DNA from: HRBIN12 sp964447335
GTDB taxonomy: Bacteria > Actinomycetota > UBA4738 > HRBIN12
Assembly (NCBI GenBank): GCA_964447335.1
Contig: CAYUSA010000065.1
Location: 1-16,415, forward strand
Reading direction: 5' to 3'
Length of the DNA: 16,415 nt
In this document: piece by piece, positions 14,519 to 16,415 of the stretch
How the letters are laid out: each line of letters starts with the position of its first letter
Position numbering within the stretch: position 1 is the stretch's first letter
The notes under the pieces: generated by a model
Databases searched by the model: none
Seen by the model: the letters and a program-made list of their open reading frames with translations, nothing else
Told to the model about the DNA's origin: nothing
Made by a program: the position numbers and the translations under genes

Positions 14519-15943
14519 ATGCCCGAGGTTGGAGGGTGCTTGTCGTACGGGCGATCGGATGGCGCGACCTGGACCGGCGCGGAGGCAGCGGAGCCGCACG
14601 CGCCCGCGACGGCGCGCCCTCGTGTCGCCGTGGTTCTCGCTGCCGGCCGTTCCGAGCGACTCGCCGGCGTGACCGGTGGCGGCTCGAAAGCCCTCGCCCG
14701 CGTCGGTGGCCTGGCCCTCGTGGAGCGGGCCGTTCGCACGCTCCTGGCGGCCGGCCTCGAGCGGGTCATGGTGGTGGTCGGCTACCAGGCCGGACCCGTG
14801 TCCGCCGTCGTCAACCGCTTGGCTCCCGGCCGAGTCCGGGCGGTCTTCGCGGAGAGCTGGGAGCTGGGGAACGGGGCGTCGCTCGCGGCGGCTGAGCCCT
14901 TCGTCGCCGAGGAGGGCCTGTTCGTTCTGGTGACCACGGATCATGTCTTCGGCGAGGGTGCCCTCGAGCCGCTGCTGTTCGGCGGCCGCCCCGGCGTCCT
15001 CGTCGACCACGTGCCCGACCCCGAGGCATGGGCCGAGGGCATGAGGGTGCGCTTGCACGGGGAGCAGGCCGTCGCGTTCTCCAAGGAGCTCGGCGACCCT
15101 TCGATCGACTGCGGGGCGTTCCTGCTGCCGACGGCGATCTTCGACGCCCAGCGCCGGGCCCAGCCTCGAGGCGACGCGTCGCTCGCCGAGGCCGTCACGG
15201 AGCTCGCCCGGGAGCAGCCGCTCGCCGCCGTGCCGCTCCCTCAGGGCCTCTGGTGGCAGGACGTCGACACGCCGCAGGACCTGCGCAGGGCCGCGAGGCG
15301 GCTCCGTCGATCGCTCACCAAGCAGGACGACGGGCCGGTCTCCCGGTATGTCAACCGCCCCGCCTCGACCAGGATGTCGATGGCGCTCGCCCACCTGCCG
15401 ATCCACCCCGACGTCGTCTCGCTTGCCGCGCTCCTCCTCGGCGTGCTCGCGGCCTGGCTCCTTGCGAGCGGCCGCGGCATGGTCGGCGGGATCCTGGTGC
15501 AGATCGCCTCCATCCTCGACGGTGTCGACGGCGAGATCGCCCGCCTCCAGATGCGCGCCGGTCCCGTGGGCGCCCTGTTGGACGGCGTGCTCGACCGGCT
15601 GGCCGACGCAGCGATCGTGGGCGGGCTCGCGCTCTGGGCGCTCGACACCGGAAACGACCCGGGACAGGTCGTCGCCCTCGCCGTCGCGGCGACGACCGGG
15701 GCCATGCTCTCGATGGCGACGAAGGACCGGATCGCGGCACTCGGCATCCCGCCGGTGCCGGAGCGCTGGATCGGCTTCCTGCTCGGCGGCCGCGACGCCC
15801 GGCTCCTGATCGTCGCGATCGGAGCCTTGCTGGGCCAGCCCGTGGCGACCCTCGTCGTCCTCATCGCGACGTCGGCCCTTAGCCTGGCCGTGCGCCTGTT
15901 GCTCGTGCGAACCACGTGGCGGGGTGCCTGGCGGCCCAGGTAG
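14519..15943 (+). CDS. nucleotidyltransferase/CDP-alcohol phosphatidyltransferase fusion (IPCT-DIPPS-like)
   Basis: The 474-residue product joins two enzymes. Residues about 36-245 are a sugar/alcohol-phosphate nucleotidyltransferase: VVLAAGRSERL (38-48), KALA (57-60), LVTTDHVF (137-144) and WWQDVDTPQDL (245-255). Residues about 275-465 are a membrane CDP-alcohol phosphatidyltransferase with the complete signature DG-x2-AR-x8-G-x3-D-x3-D (Asp337, Gly338, Ala341, Arg342, Gly351, Asp355, Asp359) and several hydrophobic helices. The same fusion in Archaeoglobus and Thermotoga makes CDP-inositol from inositol-1-phosphate and then di-myo-inositol phosphate phosphate. A related role in inositol-linked lipid or solute synthesis is inferred, and the substrate alcohol is not visible. 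ATG 14519 lacks a ribosome site. An in-frame TTG at 14540, preceded by GGAGGG, may be the true start. It diverges from the ChrB-like gene. Confidence 0.88.
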   Translation: MPEVGGCLSYGRSDGATWTGAEAAEPHAPATARPRVAVVLAAGRSERLAGVTGGGSKALARVGGLALVERAVRTLLAAGLERVMVVVGYQAGPVSAVVNRLAPGRVRAVFAESWELGNGASLAAAEPFVAEEGLFVLVTTDHVFGEGALEPLLFGGRPGVLVDHVPDPEAWAEGMRVRLHGEQAVAFSKELGDPSIDCGAFLLPTAIFDAQRRAQPRGDASLAEAVTELAREQPLAAVPLPQGLWWQDVDTPQDLRRAARRLRRSLTKQDDGPVSRYVNRPASTRMSMALAHLPIHPDVVSLAALLLGVLAAWLLASGRGMVGGILVQIASILDGVDGEIARLQMRAGPVGALLDGVLDRLADAAIVGGLALWALDTGNDPGQVVALAVAATTGAMLSMATKDRIAALGIPPVPERWIGFLLGGRDARLLIVAIGALLGQPVATLVVLIATSALSLAVRLLLVRTTWRGAWRPR

Positions 15944-16023
15944 CTCGCCCTAGGATCGGGGTCTCAAGGGGAAGCCACGAGCATCTGGGGTACCGTGATC
16001 CGCTCCTAACGGGAGGGCGAAGG

Positions 16024-16380
16024 ATGGAGCCTCGAGTCCTGCAACACGATGTGAAGGGCGACGGCGATCCGATCGTCCTCGTCCCCGGGGGGCTAACCGG
16101 TTGGCTCTCGTGGATCCCGCACCAGGAACGACTGGCCGCAACTCGGAGAGCCATCCGCGTACAGCCCGTTCACAACGAGCTCGGCTCGCGCGGCGAACTG
16201 GTAGAGGCCGACTACGACGACGAGGTCGAGCGCGGATGCATGCGCGTGACGCTCGATGAGCTCGGGATCGCCGCGACGGATGTCGCCGCGTGGTCCGGGG
16301 GTGCCCGGGCCATGATCGAGTTCTCGCTCACCTACCCCGAACGGATCCGCTCGCTGACGCTGTCTGGTTTCAGGACATAG
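16024..16380 (+). pseudogene. alpha/beta hydrolase gene truncated by an insertion sequence end
   Basis: The frame starts at ATG 16024, seven bases after GGGAGG, and reads as a normal alpha/beta hydrolase N-terminus: VLVPGGLTGWLSW (18-30, oxyanion region) and a nucleophile elbow AWSGGA with Ser91. Homology continues through YPERIRSLTL and then stops. The last few residues (SGFRT) and the TAG at 16378-16380 come from sequence that looks like an insertion sequence terminus beginning at about 16361. Only 118 codons are left of an expected 260-290, with no acid or histidine of the triad, so the product should be non-functional. The rest of the gene may resume beyond the element, outside the window. 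Confidence 0.7.
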
Positions 16381-16415
16381 TTCACACCTGTCTCAAGACA
16401 TCGTTCACACCTCAG
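16361..16415. mobile_element. probable insertion sequence terminus with tandem end repeats
   Basis: Two tandem units start with TGTCT and end with GACAT-(A/C)-GTTCACACC: 16361-16388 (28 bases) and 16389-16411 (23 bases). They share AGTTCACACC/CGTTCACACC cores and differ by a short insertion. The base composition is lower in GC than the flanks, and the repeat begins where hydrolase homology ends. Reiterated GACATCGTTCACA-like words near TGT ends resemble transposase-binding ends of IS481/IS3-type elements, as I recall them. No transposase is inside the window, so the family is inferred. Confidence 0.5.

Noticed and set aside
15945..16020. TCGCCCT (15945-15951) and AGGGCGA (16014-16020) as a translational switch for the last hydrolase
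   Set aside because: The seven-base arms are over 60 bases apart in GC-rich sequence. The pairing could easily be chance and nothing else supports it.

Overview
The window is very GC-rich bacterial DNA, with strong G/C bias at third codon positions, frequent GTG starts and long antisense shadow frames. It has no rRNA or tRNA to place it. An ECF sigma/zinc-finger anti-sigma pair with a TGAACC/CGTA promoter signature, an MbcTA-like RES/Xre pair, a YxYxxD lipoprotein and an inositol-type cytidylyltransferase/CDP-alcohol transferase fusion all fit an actinobacterium-like organism. A high-GC Chloroflexota genome cannot be excluded. The mix of housekeeping and accessory genes looks chromosomal. No CRISPR array, prophage or replication origin was seen, and no gene-free stretch exceeds about 200 bp.

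Layout, left to right. (1) The N-terminal part of an alpha/beta hydrolase (minus strand, cut by the window edge) lies beside a short plus-strand remnant that resembles an M19 dipeptidase. (2) A Tat-exported CotA/bilirubin-oxidase-type multicopper oxidase (minus) diverges from a large FAD oxidoreductase/aminomethyltransferase of the sarcosine/dimethylglycine dehydrogenase family (plus). (3) A minus-strand block follows, given here in transcription order from right to left: Xre antitoxin, RES toxin, VWA membrane protein, four-helix membrane protein, then the metY-metX operon for O-acetylhomoserine-based homocysteine synthesis. A compact RNA-like fold of SAM-I/IV topology lies just upstream of metY, but its conserved-looking bases read on the opposite strand. 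(4) A secreted GH113-like glycoside hydrolase (plus) converges on an anti-sigma/ECF sigma operon (minus). The sigma gene diverges from a lipoprotein gene, and both sides of that intergenic region carry the same TGAACC-N16-CGTA promoter pattern. (5) A ChrB-C-like protein (minus) diverges from the nucleotidyltransferase/CDP-alcohol phosphatidyltransferase fusion (plus). (6) At the right edge an alpha/beta hydrolase gene is interrupted by what looks like the end of an insertion sequence, with two tandem copies of a terminal motif.

Three two-gene units (metY-metX, antitoxin-toxin, sigma-anti-sigma) are joined by the same four-base GTGA stop/start overlap, which implies translational coupling. The best-supported unusual observations are the paired ECF promoters, the structured element upstream of metY, the RES/Xre module with its start region in a potential hairpin, and the insertion-sequence end that truncates the last gene. 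I saw nothing that amounts to a clearly new multi-gene system.
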